DNA of 64,000 nucleotides, from assembly GCF_033949425.1 (NCBI RefSeq), contig NZ_JAXAVX010000003.1, forward strand, positions 350,442 through 414,441. The letters are read 5' to 3'. A program made the position numbers and the translations under genes. Below the pieces are notes generated by a model that saw only the letters and a program-made list of their open reading frames with translations, was not told the DNA's origin and searched no databases. How positions within the stretch are numbered: position 1 is the stretch's first letter; each line of letters starts with the position of its first letter. Origin of the DNA: Patulibacter brassicae (lineage in GTDB: Bacteria; Actinomycetota; Thermoleophilia; Solirubrobacterales; Solirubrobacteraceae). Of this stretch, positions 7,628 to 15,404 are shown one piece after another.

Positions 7628-9062
7628 CGCCCTCCCCGAGGAGGATGCCCGTGAGCTCGTCGAGCGCCTCGCCGAGGTAGACGGCCAGCCGCTGGAGGTG
7701 CGGCAGCGTGTCGCGCGCGCCGATGAGGCCGAAGTTCATCGTGCCGGCGTAGCTGATGCAGGTGACGTTCAGCGCGGCGCCGTGGAAGACGAGCGAGACC
7801 GGGAAGATCGCGTCGAGGCGGGAGCCGGCGAAGTACAGCGGCTCCGCCGGTCCGGGGACGTTCGACAGGAGCATGTTGAACGGCCGCGGCGTGCGCCCCT
7901 TCAGGCCCGCGACGAGGCCGAGGATGAACGGGCCGTTGACGACGACCGTCTGCGAGCTCAGGGCCTCGGCCGGCATCGCCTGGAGGTGCTCCTTCGCGGC
8001 GGCCGTCGACGCGCGGATCGCCTCCAGCCGCTCGAGGGGATCGCCGACGTTCGTGGCGAGGTCCGCGACGAGGGTGCCGATCGCCGTCCCGACGCGATCG
8101 TCGTCGGCGGAGCGGAGGCTGACCGGGAATCCGACCGTCAGCGACCGGCGGGGCAGCTGGGCGTGCTCGCTGAGGTAGCGTCGCAGCGCGGTGCCGCAGA
8201 GGTACAGGCAGACGTCGTTGACGGTGCAGCCCCCGGCCCGGGCGAGCTCCTTCAGCTGCTCGAGCTCGTACTGCTGGGTCGCGAACCGCCGCGAGCCGCC
8301 GATCGTGCCGCCGAGCGCCGAGGAGGGCGCGCGGAACGGCGCCTGGAGCGCCCCGCCGCTGAACGCCGCCCGGGTCAGCTCGCCCGCCGCGCCGGTCAGT
8401 CCGCGGAGCGCCCGCAGGCCCCCGCGCGCCTGGCGTCCCGTCCGCGCCAGGGCGCTGCCCGGCCCCCGGCCGGCGGCCGGCGCGTCCCGAGGAGGCGCCG
8501 CGGGCCCGTCGTCGCCGGCGACCCGCGGCCGCCGTGCGCGGCGCGGCCCGACGGTCCAGATCGGCGGGGTGTCGGGGTCGTCGGCCGACGTCGACAGCGC
8601 CTTGAGGATGAGGCGCATGCCGCTGACCCCGTCGATCAGCGAGTGGTGGATCTTCGCGTACATCGCCCAGCGGTTGCCCTCGAGGCCCTCGATGACGTGG
8701 ACCTCCCAGAGCGGCCGGTGGAAGTCCAGCGGGTTGCCGTGGATCCGCGAGACGAGGATCCCCAGCTCGCGCTGGCTGCCGGGGTTCGGGAGCGCGGAGT
8801 GGCGCACGTGGTAGTCGAGGTCCACGTCCCGGACCTCGCGCATGAGCGGGAGCCGCGCGCCGAGGATCGGGGCCTCGACCGGGCGCAGGTTCCACGGCGC
8901 CGCGAGCTGCCGCTGCGCGCGCATCCGGGCGAGCTGCCGGCGCAGGTAGTCCGGCGGCGCGTCCTCCGGCAGCGTGAGCTCCAGCAGCGCCCCGACGTGC
9001 ATCGGCGTGTCGCGCGACTCCACCAGCAGCCAGGCGCCGTCCAGCGCCGAGATCATCCGCAT
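7611..9062 (-). CDS. Wax ester synthase/diacylglycerol acyltransferase (WS/DGAT)
   Basis: A 483-residue acyltransferase that joins acyl-CoA to long-chain alcohols or diacylglycerol, making storage lipid. The active-site motif HHxxxDG is at residues 139-145 (HHSLIDG), the PLW motif at about 117-119, and a late NVPGPAEPLYFAG segment is the usual ND-like region of the C-terminal half. Length matches the family (about 460-490). The ATG at 9062 has GGAGGG four bases upstream; a second ATG at 9056 is possible. A Pro/Arg-rich linker lies at about residues 170-210. It follows the propeller gene but is separated from it by a strong terminator. Confidence 0.92.
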   Translation of the reverse strand: MRMISALDGAWLLVESRDTPMHVGALLELTLPEDAPPDYLRRQLARMRAQRQLAAPWNLRPVEAPILGARLPLMREVRDVDLDYHVRHSALPNPGSQRELGILVSRIHGNPLDFHRPLWEVHVIEGLEGNRWAMYAKIHHSLIDGVSGMRLILKALSTSADDPDTPPIWTVGPRRARRPRVAGDDGPAAPPRDAPAAGRGPGSALARTGRQARGGLRALRGLTGAAGELTRAAFSGGALQAPFRAPSSALGGTIGGSRRFATQQYELEQLKELARAGGCTVNDVCLYLCGTALRRYLSEHAQLPRRSLTVGFPVSLRSADDDRVGTAIGTLVADLATNVGDPLERLEAIRASTAAAKEHLQAMPAEALSSQTVVVNGPFILGLVAGLKGRTPRPFNMLLSNVPGPAEPLYFAGSRLDAIFPVSLVFHGAALNVTCISYAGTMNFGLIGARDTLPHLQRLAVYLGEALDELTGILLGEGASAGR

Positions 9063-9136
9063 CGCTCCGCTCCCTCCATCGGGGAGCAGTCTCGCGCGGC
9101 CGCGGGCGGCCACCACCCAGCGCGCGGCCGGAGCAC

Positions 9137-9168
9137 CGTCCGTCCCGCGCCCCGGCGCGGGACGGACG
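9137..9168 (-). terminator. Strong stem-loop after the propeller gene
   Basis: Perfect 15-base arms (CGTCCGTCCCGCGCC and its complement) are separated by only two bases, starting 7 bases past the propeller stop in the direction of transcription. It should end that transcript before the WS/DGAT gene. Confidence 0.65.
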
Positions 9169-9175
9169 CCGCCGC

Positions 9176-10618
9176 TCAGCGACGGACCTTCGCGGTGGTG
9201 CGGATCGCGCCGGCGCGCAGCTCGAGCACCGCCGAGCGCTTGCCCTTGAGGGCCCGCTTGCCGGCCGCGGACAGCTTGAGCGTCGCCGACACGACGCCGG
9301 TCGTGCCGACCTTCACCGTGCGCCGGGCGACGGTGCGCTTGCGGTAGCGGACCTGGAGCGCGGTGCGCGCGCCGGCCTTCAGGCCGCTGACGCGCAGCGT
9401 CACGCCCTTGCGCAGGACGGAGGACAGGCGCAGGGACCCGCGAACGGTGATCGCCGGGCCGCGCGGCGGCTTCGCCGTGTCGGGCTTCGGGTCGGGCTTC
9501 GCCGTGCCGCCGCCCCCGCCGGTGTCGCCGCCGGTCCCGCCGCCGCCGGTGCCGCCACCGCCGCCGGCGCCGCCGCCCTTGCCCGGGCCGGCGGGCACGT
9601 CGGCCGGACCCCAGTCCGGGCTCGTCGCCCCGGGGATGAGGAGCCGCTTGGCGTGCTCCGCCGTCGGCGTGCCGCAGTCGGTCGCGAAGCTCGGCAGCGG
9701 CAGGACGTTGATGCCGGAGTCGTCGGCGAAGGCGAGCGTCGTGCCGTCCGGCGACCAGGAGGGCGAGCTGATCCGACCCGTGCCGTCGGTGAGCTTGTAG
9801 CAATTCTCCGGCACGTGGGGATGGCCCCCGTTGCCGCGGTAGAGGAACAGCGTCTCGTGCGCCTGGCCGGTGACGAAGACGAGCTTCGTCCGGTCGCGCG
9901 TGAGCTCGCCGTCGGCCAGGCCGCCGGTGGCGCTCGGGTCGAAGAACCACGGCGACATCGCGCCGCGGATGCCGTTGTGCTGGTCGCCCGGGGTGTGGAC
10001 GACCGCGTCGGGGTTCCCGACCTGGATCGGGTCGGAGATGATCGTGCCGCCGTCGCTGGTCCACGAGGGACCGACCCAGCCGGTCTGCTCGTTGAAGCCG
10101 GGCTGGTCGAACGGGCTCTTGCCGTCGGGCGAGATGTAGTTCGTGCCCTGGCGGCCGTAGACCGTCTGGCAGCCGTTGGACGGGTTGCAGTTCGGGGTCT
10201 GCCCGGTCTGCGTGTAGTACCAGGAGTACGCGATCCGCATGCCGTCCGGCGAGATCGCCGGGTCGAACGGGCCGCGGAACATCGTGCCCGGGTGCGTGTA
10301 GGAGTGCGGCGTGAGGATGTCGTAGCGGCGGCTGCCGTCGACGTGGATCGGCGAGCCGTCCGGGTTGAACGTGCTGATCCGGTCGCCGCGCAGCGCCGCG
10401 ATCCGGCCGCTGTCGGACTGCGAGACCTGCGAGTAGCCGCCGTCGTCGGTGACGCGGTACTGCCGGGAGCCGTCGGGCGTGGAGAGCCAGACGTCGCCGC
10501 CCTTGACGTAGGCGATCGAGTCGGCGGAGGCGGGGGTCGCCGCGGCGGCCAGGACGCAGGCGGCGAGGGCGGCCGCACCAGCCGCGCGGCGGCGCAGGGG
10601 ACGGGAGGTGGATGACAT
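9176..10618 (-). CDS. Secreted TolB-like beta-propeller protein with Ig-like tail
   Basis: A 480-residue exported protein. Residues 1-33 are a signal peptide (RRR, then an Ala/Leu core ending TPASA-DS). Residues about 35-345 hold repeated SPDG/TPDG/NPDG blades typical of WD40/TolB propellers (DGSRQYRVTDDGG, ISPDGMRIAYSW, SWSPDGTTLAFADD). A Gly/Thr linker (about 350-385) leads to a C-terminal beta-sandwich of about 90 residues with GVTLRVSGLKAG and LSAAGKRALKGKR, a module frequent at the ends of secreted Solirubrobacterales proteins. The ATG at 10618 has AGGA eight bases upstream; ATG 10627 is an alternative. Function is unknown; binding at the cell surface is likely. Confidence 0.8.
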   Translation of the reverse strand: MSSTSRPLRRRAAGAAALAACVLAAAATPASADSIAYVKGGDVWLSTPDGSRQYRVTDDGGYSQVSQSDSGRIAALRGDRISTFNPDGSPIHVDGSRRYDILTPHSYTHPGTMFRGPFDPAISPDGMRIAYSWYYTQTGQTPNCNPSNGCQTVYGRQGTNYISPDGKSPFDQPGFNEQTGWVGPSWTSDGGTIISDPIQVGNPDAVVHTPGDQHNGIRGAMSPWFFDPSATGGLADGELTRDRTKLVFVTGQAHETLFLYRGNGGHPHVPENCYKLTDGTGRISSPSWSPDGTTLAFADDSGINVLPLPSFATDCGTPTAEHAKRLLIPGATSPDWGPADVPAGPGKGGGAGGGGGTGGGGTGGDTGGGGGTAKPDPKPDTAKPPRGPAITVRGSLRLSSVLRKGVTLRVSGLKAGARTALQVRYRKRTVARRTVKVGTTGVVSATLKLSAAGKRALKGKRSAVLELRAGAIRTTAKVRR

Positions 10619-10718
10619 GGCGAGCATCCTGCGATCGATCGCCGTCCCCCACCACGGGGAAGCCCCCCGAACCCCACCCCAAACCTTCGTCGGGGTCCCC
10701 GACCCGCCCGAGCGACGA

Positions 10719-11120
10719 CTACCCGTGGACGAGCTGCAGCGGCGCGGCGCCGAAGCGGGGCGCCATCTGGTTCTGGAGGGCGATCAGCCCGGTCAGCGGG
10801 CGCACCATGACGGTGAACTCCGCGATCAGTCCGTCGTCGTCGAAGCGCAGGTAGTCGACGCCCTGCAGGTCGCGGTCGCCGATCCGCGCGCGGAACGGCA
10901 GGACGACGAACGGGGCGGTCGACACCGGCGCGTCGAAGCGCAGCTCCTCGAAGATCTCGAGGATCGCGCCGAGCACGCGCGCGACCTGCTCGCGTCCCTC
11001 GAACGGCTTGGGCGTCACCGGGCTGTGGAGGCGGATCCCCTCCGCCAGCGAGGCGCGGACGCCGTCGAGGTCCCCCCGCGCCATCGCCCGCTCGTAGCGC
11101 TCGTGGACCTGCTCGCTCAT
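10719..11120 (-). CDS. SnoaL/NTF2-like domain protein
   Basis: A 133-residue protein with the cone-shaped NTF2/SnoaL layout: three N-terminal helices (SEQVHERYERAMARGDLDGVRASLAEGIRLHSPV), then a curved sheet ending in VDYLRFDDDGLIAEFTVMVRP. Such small proteins act as isomerases, cyclases or hydrolases, or have lost activity. It lies 43 bases after the nitrilase gene on the same strand and is probably the last gene of the FAD-oxidoreductase operon. The substrate is not evident. A 7-bp hairpin (GTCGGGG/CCCCGAC) follows at 10690-10704. Confidence 0.7.
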   Translation of the reverse strand: MSEQVHERYERAMARGDLDGVRASLAEGIRLHSPVTPKPFEGREQVARVLGAILEIFEELRFDAPVSTAPFVVLPFRARIGDRDLQGVDYLRFDDDGLIAEFTVMVRPLTGLIALQNQMAPRFGAAPLQLVHG

Positions 11121-11163
11121 CCTCGGCTCCTGCTGCTCGTGCTCGGCGATGCGCTCCGCGTGC

Positions 11164-12207
11164 TCATGCCGTCGTCCGCTCGCGGGCGCGATCGCCGGTA
11201 GCGGCCTCGGCCTCGGTCGGCGGCGGCACGTAGCCGGGCAGGTCCGCGTCGGGCAGCTCCTGCCAGGGGAACGCTCCTCGCGCCTTGTCGATCGCGTAGC
11301 GCGCGCGGCCGTGCGCGTTGTACATGTGCCAGACGGCCTGGAGCGAGAACGGCATCGGCGCCATCCAGAAGCCCGAGGGGACCGGATCCAGCGGGCGCGG
11401 GTCGGCGAGGCCGATCTCCGCCGCGACGTAGCCCTCGCCGTCCTCGTAGGCGAGCCGGGCGAGCACCGTGCCGTCGCGCTCGACGATCTGCGTCTCGCCG
11501 ACGTAGAGCGTCCGGTACGGGACGCCCGGCATCAGCGGCGTGCCGCTGCGCACCTCGCCCACGTGCTGGGCGATCGCGACCGGGGCCCCGACGGCCCGCG
11601 CCATCCGCGGCGCCATCTCGCGGGCGACCGCGACGTTGTACTGGTGGTCGCGCCCGAACCACGACCGCACCGGCAGCCAGTCGGGGTAGGACCACCAGCA
11701 GGACCCGCCGAGCACCGCCCGCACCCGGCCGCGCAGGCGGCGTGCCGTGCGGCTGCGGTTCCACTCGAACCCCATCGCGGTGCCGATCGGCCCCAGGCCG
11801 GTCGTGAACAGCCCGTCGTCGGTGCCGGCGGTCGTGTAGGCGTTCTCCCACATCGACGGCTGGTCCTTGTCGTGCAGGTGCGCGCCGCCGTCGGGCTCGG
11901 CGATGACGTACGTGCCGCGCGCGTCGGCGCCCCGCTTGGCGACGAACCCGCCGCCGATCGTGCAGTCGAGCTCCCGCGCGAGGCGCCGAAGGAGCGCGAA
12001 CGGCTCGCCGGCGACCGGCCGCGCGACGGTGCGCACGACGGCGCCGTGGGCGCTGGGCGAGGTCATCCCCTCCGGGAGGAGCACGACGTCCGGCGCGTGC
12101 TCGCGGTGGGCCTGGCGGACGAGGTCCGCGACCCGGCGCAGGTTGCGGTCGACGTCGCCGACGACGAGCTGCGGCTGGATCGCCGCGACGGTGATGCGAT
12201 CGGGCAT
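11164..12207 (-). CDS. Carbon-nitrogen hydrolase (nitrilase superfamily)
   Basis: A 347-residue enzyme with the Glu-Lys-Cys triad of the superfamily: Glu in VVLLPEGM (about residue 46), Lys in HLHDKDQPS (about 115) and Cys in VLGGSCWWSYPDW (about 170). Family members cleave nitriles or amides or transfer acyl groups. The Trp-rich region after the Cys differs from standard amidases, so the substrate is unclear. The C-terminal 25 residues are charged and Glu/Ala-rich. It starts 9 bases after the FAD-oxidoreductase gene, indicating an operon under the GGGGG-N9-CCCCC operator. Confidence 0.85.
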   Translation of the reverse strand: MPDRITVAAIQPQLVVGDVDRNLRRVADLVRQAHREHAPDVVLLPEGMTSPSAHGAVVRTVARPVAGEPFALLRRLARELDCTIGGGFVAKRGADARGTYVIAEPDGGAHLHDKDQPSMWENAYTTAGTDDGLFTTGLGPIGTAMGFEWNRSRTARRLRGRVRAVLGGSCWWSYPDWLPVRSWFGRDHQYNVAVAREMAPRMARAVGAPVAIAQHVGEVRSGTPLMPGVPYRTLYVGETQIVERDGTVLARLAYEDGEGYVAAEIGLADPRPLDPVPSGFWMAPMPFSLQAVWHMYNAHGRARYAIDKARGAFPWQELPDADLPGYVPPPTEAEAATGDRARERTTA

Positions 12208-12216
12208 GGTCGGTCC

Positions 12217-13860
12217 TCAGGCGGCGGTGGTGGCGGGCTGCTTGCGGCGGCGCGCCGGGCGCGGCGCCGGCGGGGCGCCGTCGCCGGCGGACCCGGGCGG
12301 GCTCGACGCGGCCGCCGGCGTGGTCTCCCCGGCGGGCGGCGCCGGGTCCGCACCGGCGTTCCACGAGGCGTCGACGGGACGCTGGCGGACGGGCGCCGAC
12401 GGGGCGGGACGCGCAGGGCGCAGCGCGACCCGCGGAGACCAGCCGTTGCGGCCCCAGCGGTTCCAGGTCCCGCCCCCGGCGCGTCGCCCGGAGCGCAGGA
12501 CCGCGAGGTCCCACTGCATCCGCGCGTCGAGGCGCAGCTCCTCGACGGCCTCGCGGACCAGCGCGCCGCGGTCGGCTCCGCGTCGCAGCGCCGCCTTGGC
12601 GAACCAGCGCAGCTGGCGGTCGAGCCGGAAGAGCTGCTGCGGCTTGCGCGTGCGGGCGAAGACGTCGGCGAGCTCCTGCGCGAGCCGCGGGTCGTCCGCG
12701 GCCTCCCGGAAGAACTCCTGCTCGAGCTGGCTGACCGGGTGCGTCCGCGTGTGCTTGCGGCCGAGGTAGAAGCTCGGCAGGCACTCCGCGTCGCGCTCGA
12801 GCTCCCAGGCGAAGAGCCGCCGGTCCAGCCACTCCGGATGGTCGAGCGCCTCCGCCGCCGTCTCGCCGAGACGCCGCCCGAACCGCAGCGCGTCGCGGAT
12901 GCCCTGGGCCACGACGGGGTCCTTGAAGTGGCCGGCGTCGCCGACCAGCGCCCACCCGGCGCCGCTGGAGACGCGGAAGAACGCCTCGACGTCCGCCGTC
13001 GAGCGGAGCTTGCCCTCCCGCTCGGTCCCCGCCAGCCGGCGCCGCAGGCCGGGGTTGCTGGCGACCTTCTCCGCCCAGACGCCGTCGGCGTCCTTGCGGA
13101 AGCGCGAGATGTCCTCCTTCGGCGGCATGAACAGCGCCAGGCCGCCCTCCTGGTCGGTCGGGAAGAACATCCCCAGCGTGTCGCCGACGCGCCACTGGGT
13201 GATCGAGTCGCGGTGCGCGGCGCCCTCCGGGTCCCCGGCCCACGGGTCCCGGACGTAGTGGAAGGCCAGACCGCGACCGTTCTCGGCCGTCCGGTAGACG
13301 TCGGAGCCCAGGAGCTGCGCCATCTGCGACCGGCGGCCGTCGGCGCCGACCACCAGCCGGGCGCGCAGCTCGCGGGACGCGCCGTCCGGGTCCGTGTAGC
13401 GCACGCCCGCCGCACGGCCGCCCTCCCACAGCACCTCGGTGACCGTGCAGCGCTCGCGGACCTCGGCCCCGGCGGCCCGCGCGGTCTCCACGAGGGCCAT
13501 GTCGAGGCCGATCCGGCGCACGCAGAGGCCGTAGTCGATGCCGTCGACCGGCGTGTAGTGCCCGCGGACGTCGTGGCCGGCGGCCGAGAGCTGCACGGCG
13601 GGGAGCTTCGGGGCGCCGGTCTCCAGCACCCGCTCGAGCGCGCCGCTGCGGTGCAGCTCGACGACGCACCCCGCGAAGAGCACGTGCGTGGAGAGGGTGT
13701 CCGACGGGAACGACGCGCGGTCCAGCGCGACCACCCGCCGCCCCCGGCGGGCCAGGGCGATGGCGGTCGCGGTCCCCGCGGGACGCGCCCCCACGACCAC
13801 GACGTCGACGACCTCCGTGCTCTGCGACATGCTGCTCCGTCCCTCCTCCGACGACACCAT
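12217..13860 (-). CDS. FAD-dependent oxidoreductase (PHBH/halogenase-like)
   Basis: A 547-residue flavoprotein of the p-hydroxybenzoate-hydroxylase fold. It has an N-terminal dinucleotide motif (VVVVGARPAGTATAIALARRG; GxRPAG replaces the usual GxGPAG), a middle VVGADGRRSQ, and a late FAD motif GWALVGDAGHFKDPVVAQGI. The last about 80 residues are Pro/Ala/Arg-rich and likely disordered. I chose ATG 13860 because a -10 lies seven bases before it, as at other genes with this operator; ATG 13830, with a GGAG site, gives a 537-residue form. It heads an operon with the nitrilase and SnoaL-like genes. Hydroxylation of a lipid or aromatic substrate is plausible but not shown. Confidence 0.82.
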   Translation of the reverse strand: MVSSEEGRSSMSQSTEVVDVVVVGARPAGTATAIALARRGRRVVALDRASFPSDTLSTHVLFAGCVVELHRSGALERVLETGAPKLPAVQLSAAGHDVRGHYTPVDGIDYGLCVRRIGLDMALVETARAAGAEVRERCTVTEVLWEGGRAAGVRYTDPDGASRELRARLVVGADGRRSQMAQLLGSDVYRTAENGRGLAFHYVRDPWAGDPEGAAHRDSITQWRVGDTLGMFFPTDQEGGLALFMPPKEDISRFRKDADGVWAEKVASNPGLRRRLAGTEREGKLRSTADVEAFFRVSSGAGWALVGDAGHFKDPVVAQGIRDALRFGRRLGETAAEALDHPEWLDRRLFAWELERDAECLPSFYLGRKHTRTHPVSQLEQEFFREAADDPRLAQELADVFARTRKPQQLFRLDRQLRWFAKAALRRGADRGALVREAVEELRLDARMQWDLAVLRSGRRAGGGTWNRWGRNGWSPRVALRPARPAPSAPVRQRPVDASWNAGADPAPPAGETTPAAASSPPGSAGDGAPPAPRPARRRKQPATTAA

Positions 13861-13867
13861 GCCGCCA

Positions 13868-13926
13868 GGCTAGGTCGGGGCCTCGGCCCGGCGAAAGTCC
13901 CGTCGGGGGTAACCCGTTCCCCCGAC
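13868..13926 (-). promoter_or_regulatory. Operator site 1 and promoter of the FAD-oxidoreductase operon
   Basis: GTCGGGGG-N9-CCCCCGAC (13902-13926) has perfect 8-bp arms. Reading on the minus strand, a -35-like CTTTCG (13897-13892) follows the C-run after 7 bases, and a -10-like CTAGCC (13873-13868) lies 18 bases further, 7 bases before ATG 13860. The same geometry occurs at 15340-15398 and 30616-30671. I propose it is the binding site of the LuxR protein encoded at 14008-15261. Confidence 0.6.
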
Positions 13927-14007
13927 CGAGCACGCCGTCCGCGGACGTCCCGACCCGATGGGGAGGGCGGGCGGGCGGGTGCGCTCGGCGCGCCCCGGCG
14001 ACGCCGC

Positions 14008-15261
14008 TCAGCGGCGGTCGAGGATCCCCTCGACGGCCTCGTCGGCCGCCTGGATCCCGCCCTCGAGGCGGAGGAACCGCGACACCGCCTCCGCGCGGTT
14101 GGCGGCGCGCAGCTTGCGCAGGATCCGCTTGACGTGCGACTTCACCGTCCCCTCGGACAGCACGAGCTGATCCGCGATCACGGCGTTCGTCGCGCCGCCG
14201 GCCATGAGTCGCAGGACCTCCATCTCGCGGCGGCTCAGCAGGCGCTCGGCCGGCGAGCCCGGGGCGCCGATCACCGGCCGGGTCGCGCGCGACGCCGCGG
14301 GAGCCGGCGGCGATCGGGGGACGTCCGGCGCGTCGAGGCCGATCTCGGACTCGCAGAACGCCGAGACGAAGTCGTCGGTGGCCTGCAGCATCGAGCGGAC
14401 GTGGTCGCGCTGCGCCGTGAGCCGGTCGACGAGCACCTTGCGCTCGATCATCGACCCGAGCGCGGCGGCGAACGCCGCCAGCACGTCGCGGTCGATCGCG
14501 TCCACGCGCCGCCCCGAGAAGTGGCGGTCCGCGTGGATGGTGGCCAGGACCTTGCCCTCCGGCATGACCGGCACGGCGACGTAGCCGCTGGTCTCGATCT
14601 TGTCGACGATCGGCTTGTACCCGCGCGGATCGTCCATCGGATCGAGCATCAGGGCGGCCGCCCGCCGGCGCAGCATCTCCGTCTCCAGCAGCATCGACTG
14701 CAGCGGCACGGGATGCGCCGCGGCCACGGCGTGGCACTCCGAGGCCCACGCCTCGTGGTCGCGGAAGTGCGTGGCGATCGCCGACAGCCGCGAGCCGTCG
14801 ACCCGGAAGAGCATGGCCCGGTCGAAGCCGTAGCGGCGGCACGCCTCGATCGTCTCGCGCTCCAGCAGCTTCTCGACGCTCGACTCCCCCTGCGGCCGGG
14901 CGAGCGCGTCCTGGAACGCGCCCAGCGTCCGCAGCCGCCGTCCGACCGACCGCTCCTGGTGCTCGCGCGCGAGGTCCTGCAGCTCGAGCGCCAGCCGCGA
15001 GACGGCGAGGAGGTCGTCGCGCTCGAGCCCGGCCGGGGACTCCAGCGCGTCGCGGAGCTGCCCGACGGCCCCCGTCAGGGCGTCGGCGGCGTCCGGCGAT
15101 GCTCCCGCCTCGTCGTCCTTCGGCGGGTCGACGTCGACGTACCGGGCGGCCCGCCGCAGCGCGTCCCCGATCCGCCGCCCGAGCGCGGCGTCCTCGCGCC
15201 GCAGGGTCTCGGCGTCGTCCCACTGGATCCGCCGCGAGGCGGATGCGATCTCGATCGGCAC
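14008..15261 (-). CDS. LuxR family regulator with GAF-like sensory region
   Basis: A 417-residue regulator. The N-terminal about 125 residues are helical; residues about 125-300 look like a GAF-type sensing domain (YGFDRAMLFRVDGSRLSAIATHF ... GYVAVPVMPEGKVLATIHADRHF). A linker of about 45 residues leads to the LuxR HTH at about 345-405 (LLSRREMEVLRLMAGGATNAVIADQLV, then GTVKSHVKRILRKL). I chose GTG 15261 with GAGGGG six bases upstream; the frame runs back to 15306. A -10-like TACGTT is at 15303-15298 (minus). It is divergent from the acyl-CoA ligase operon, with an operator between them. Such regulators often activate catabolic operons after sensing a small molecule. Confidence 0.83.
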   Translation of the reverse strand: MPIEIASASRRIQWDDAETLRREDAALGRRIGDALRRAARYVDVDPPKDDEAGASPDAADALTGAVGQLRDALESPAGLERDDLLAVSRLALELQDLAREHQERSVGRRLRTLGAFQDALARPQGESSVEKLLERETIEACRRYGFDRAMLFRVDGSRLSAIATHFRDHEAWASECHAVAAAHPVPLQSMLLETEMLRRRAAALMLDPMDDPRGYKPIVDKIETSGYVAVPVMPEGKVLATIHADRHFSGRRVDAIDRDVLAAFAAALGSMIERKVLVDRLTAQRDHVRSMLQATDDFVSAFCESEIGLDAPDVPRSPPAPAASRATRPVIGAPGSPAERLLSRREMEVLRLMAGGATNAVIADQLVLSEGTVKSHVKRILRKLRAANRAEAVSRFLRLEGGIQAADEAVEGILDRR

Positions 15262-15339
15262 GACCGTCCCCTCTCCTCCGATAGACCGGCCGATTCGAAC
15301 GTACACCCGGCATCTCCCGTCGGGGGGATTTCGGCCCGA

Positions 15340-15398
15340 ACGGGGGAACGAGTGACCCCCGTCGAGGCCTGTCGCGCCGGGCCTGGGGCGAGCAAGAT
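15340..15398 (+). promoter_or_regulatory. Operator site 2 and promoter of the acyl-CoA ligase operon
   Basis: ACGGGGG-N9-CCCCCGT (15340-15362) has perfect 7-bp arms and the same 9-base spacer as sites 1 and 3. CTGTCG (15369-15374) follows after 8 bases, then an 18-base gap and CAAGAT (15393-15398), six bases before ATG 15405. The start is therefore likely leaderless. The other half faces luxR, whose own -10 is at 15303-15298, so the regulator may also control itself. Confidence 0.6.
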
Positions 15399-15404
15399 CG
15401 CCGC

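Noticed and set aside
9480..9590. GCC/GCCGCC-type repeats that look like a simple-sequence repeat
   Set aside because: They encode the Gly/Thr linker of the propeller protein and are explained by the coding sequence.
10690..10704. GTCGGGG-T-CCCCGAC as a fourth LuxR operator
   Set aside because: The order of G and C runs is similar, but the arms are separated by one base, not nine, and no promoter with the shared spacing follows; it fits a small hairpin better.
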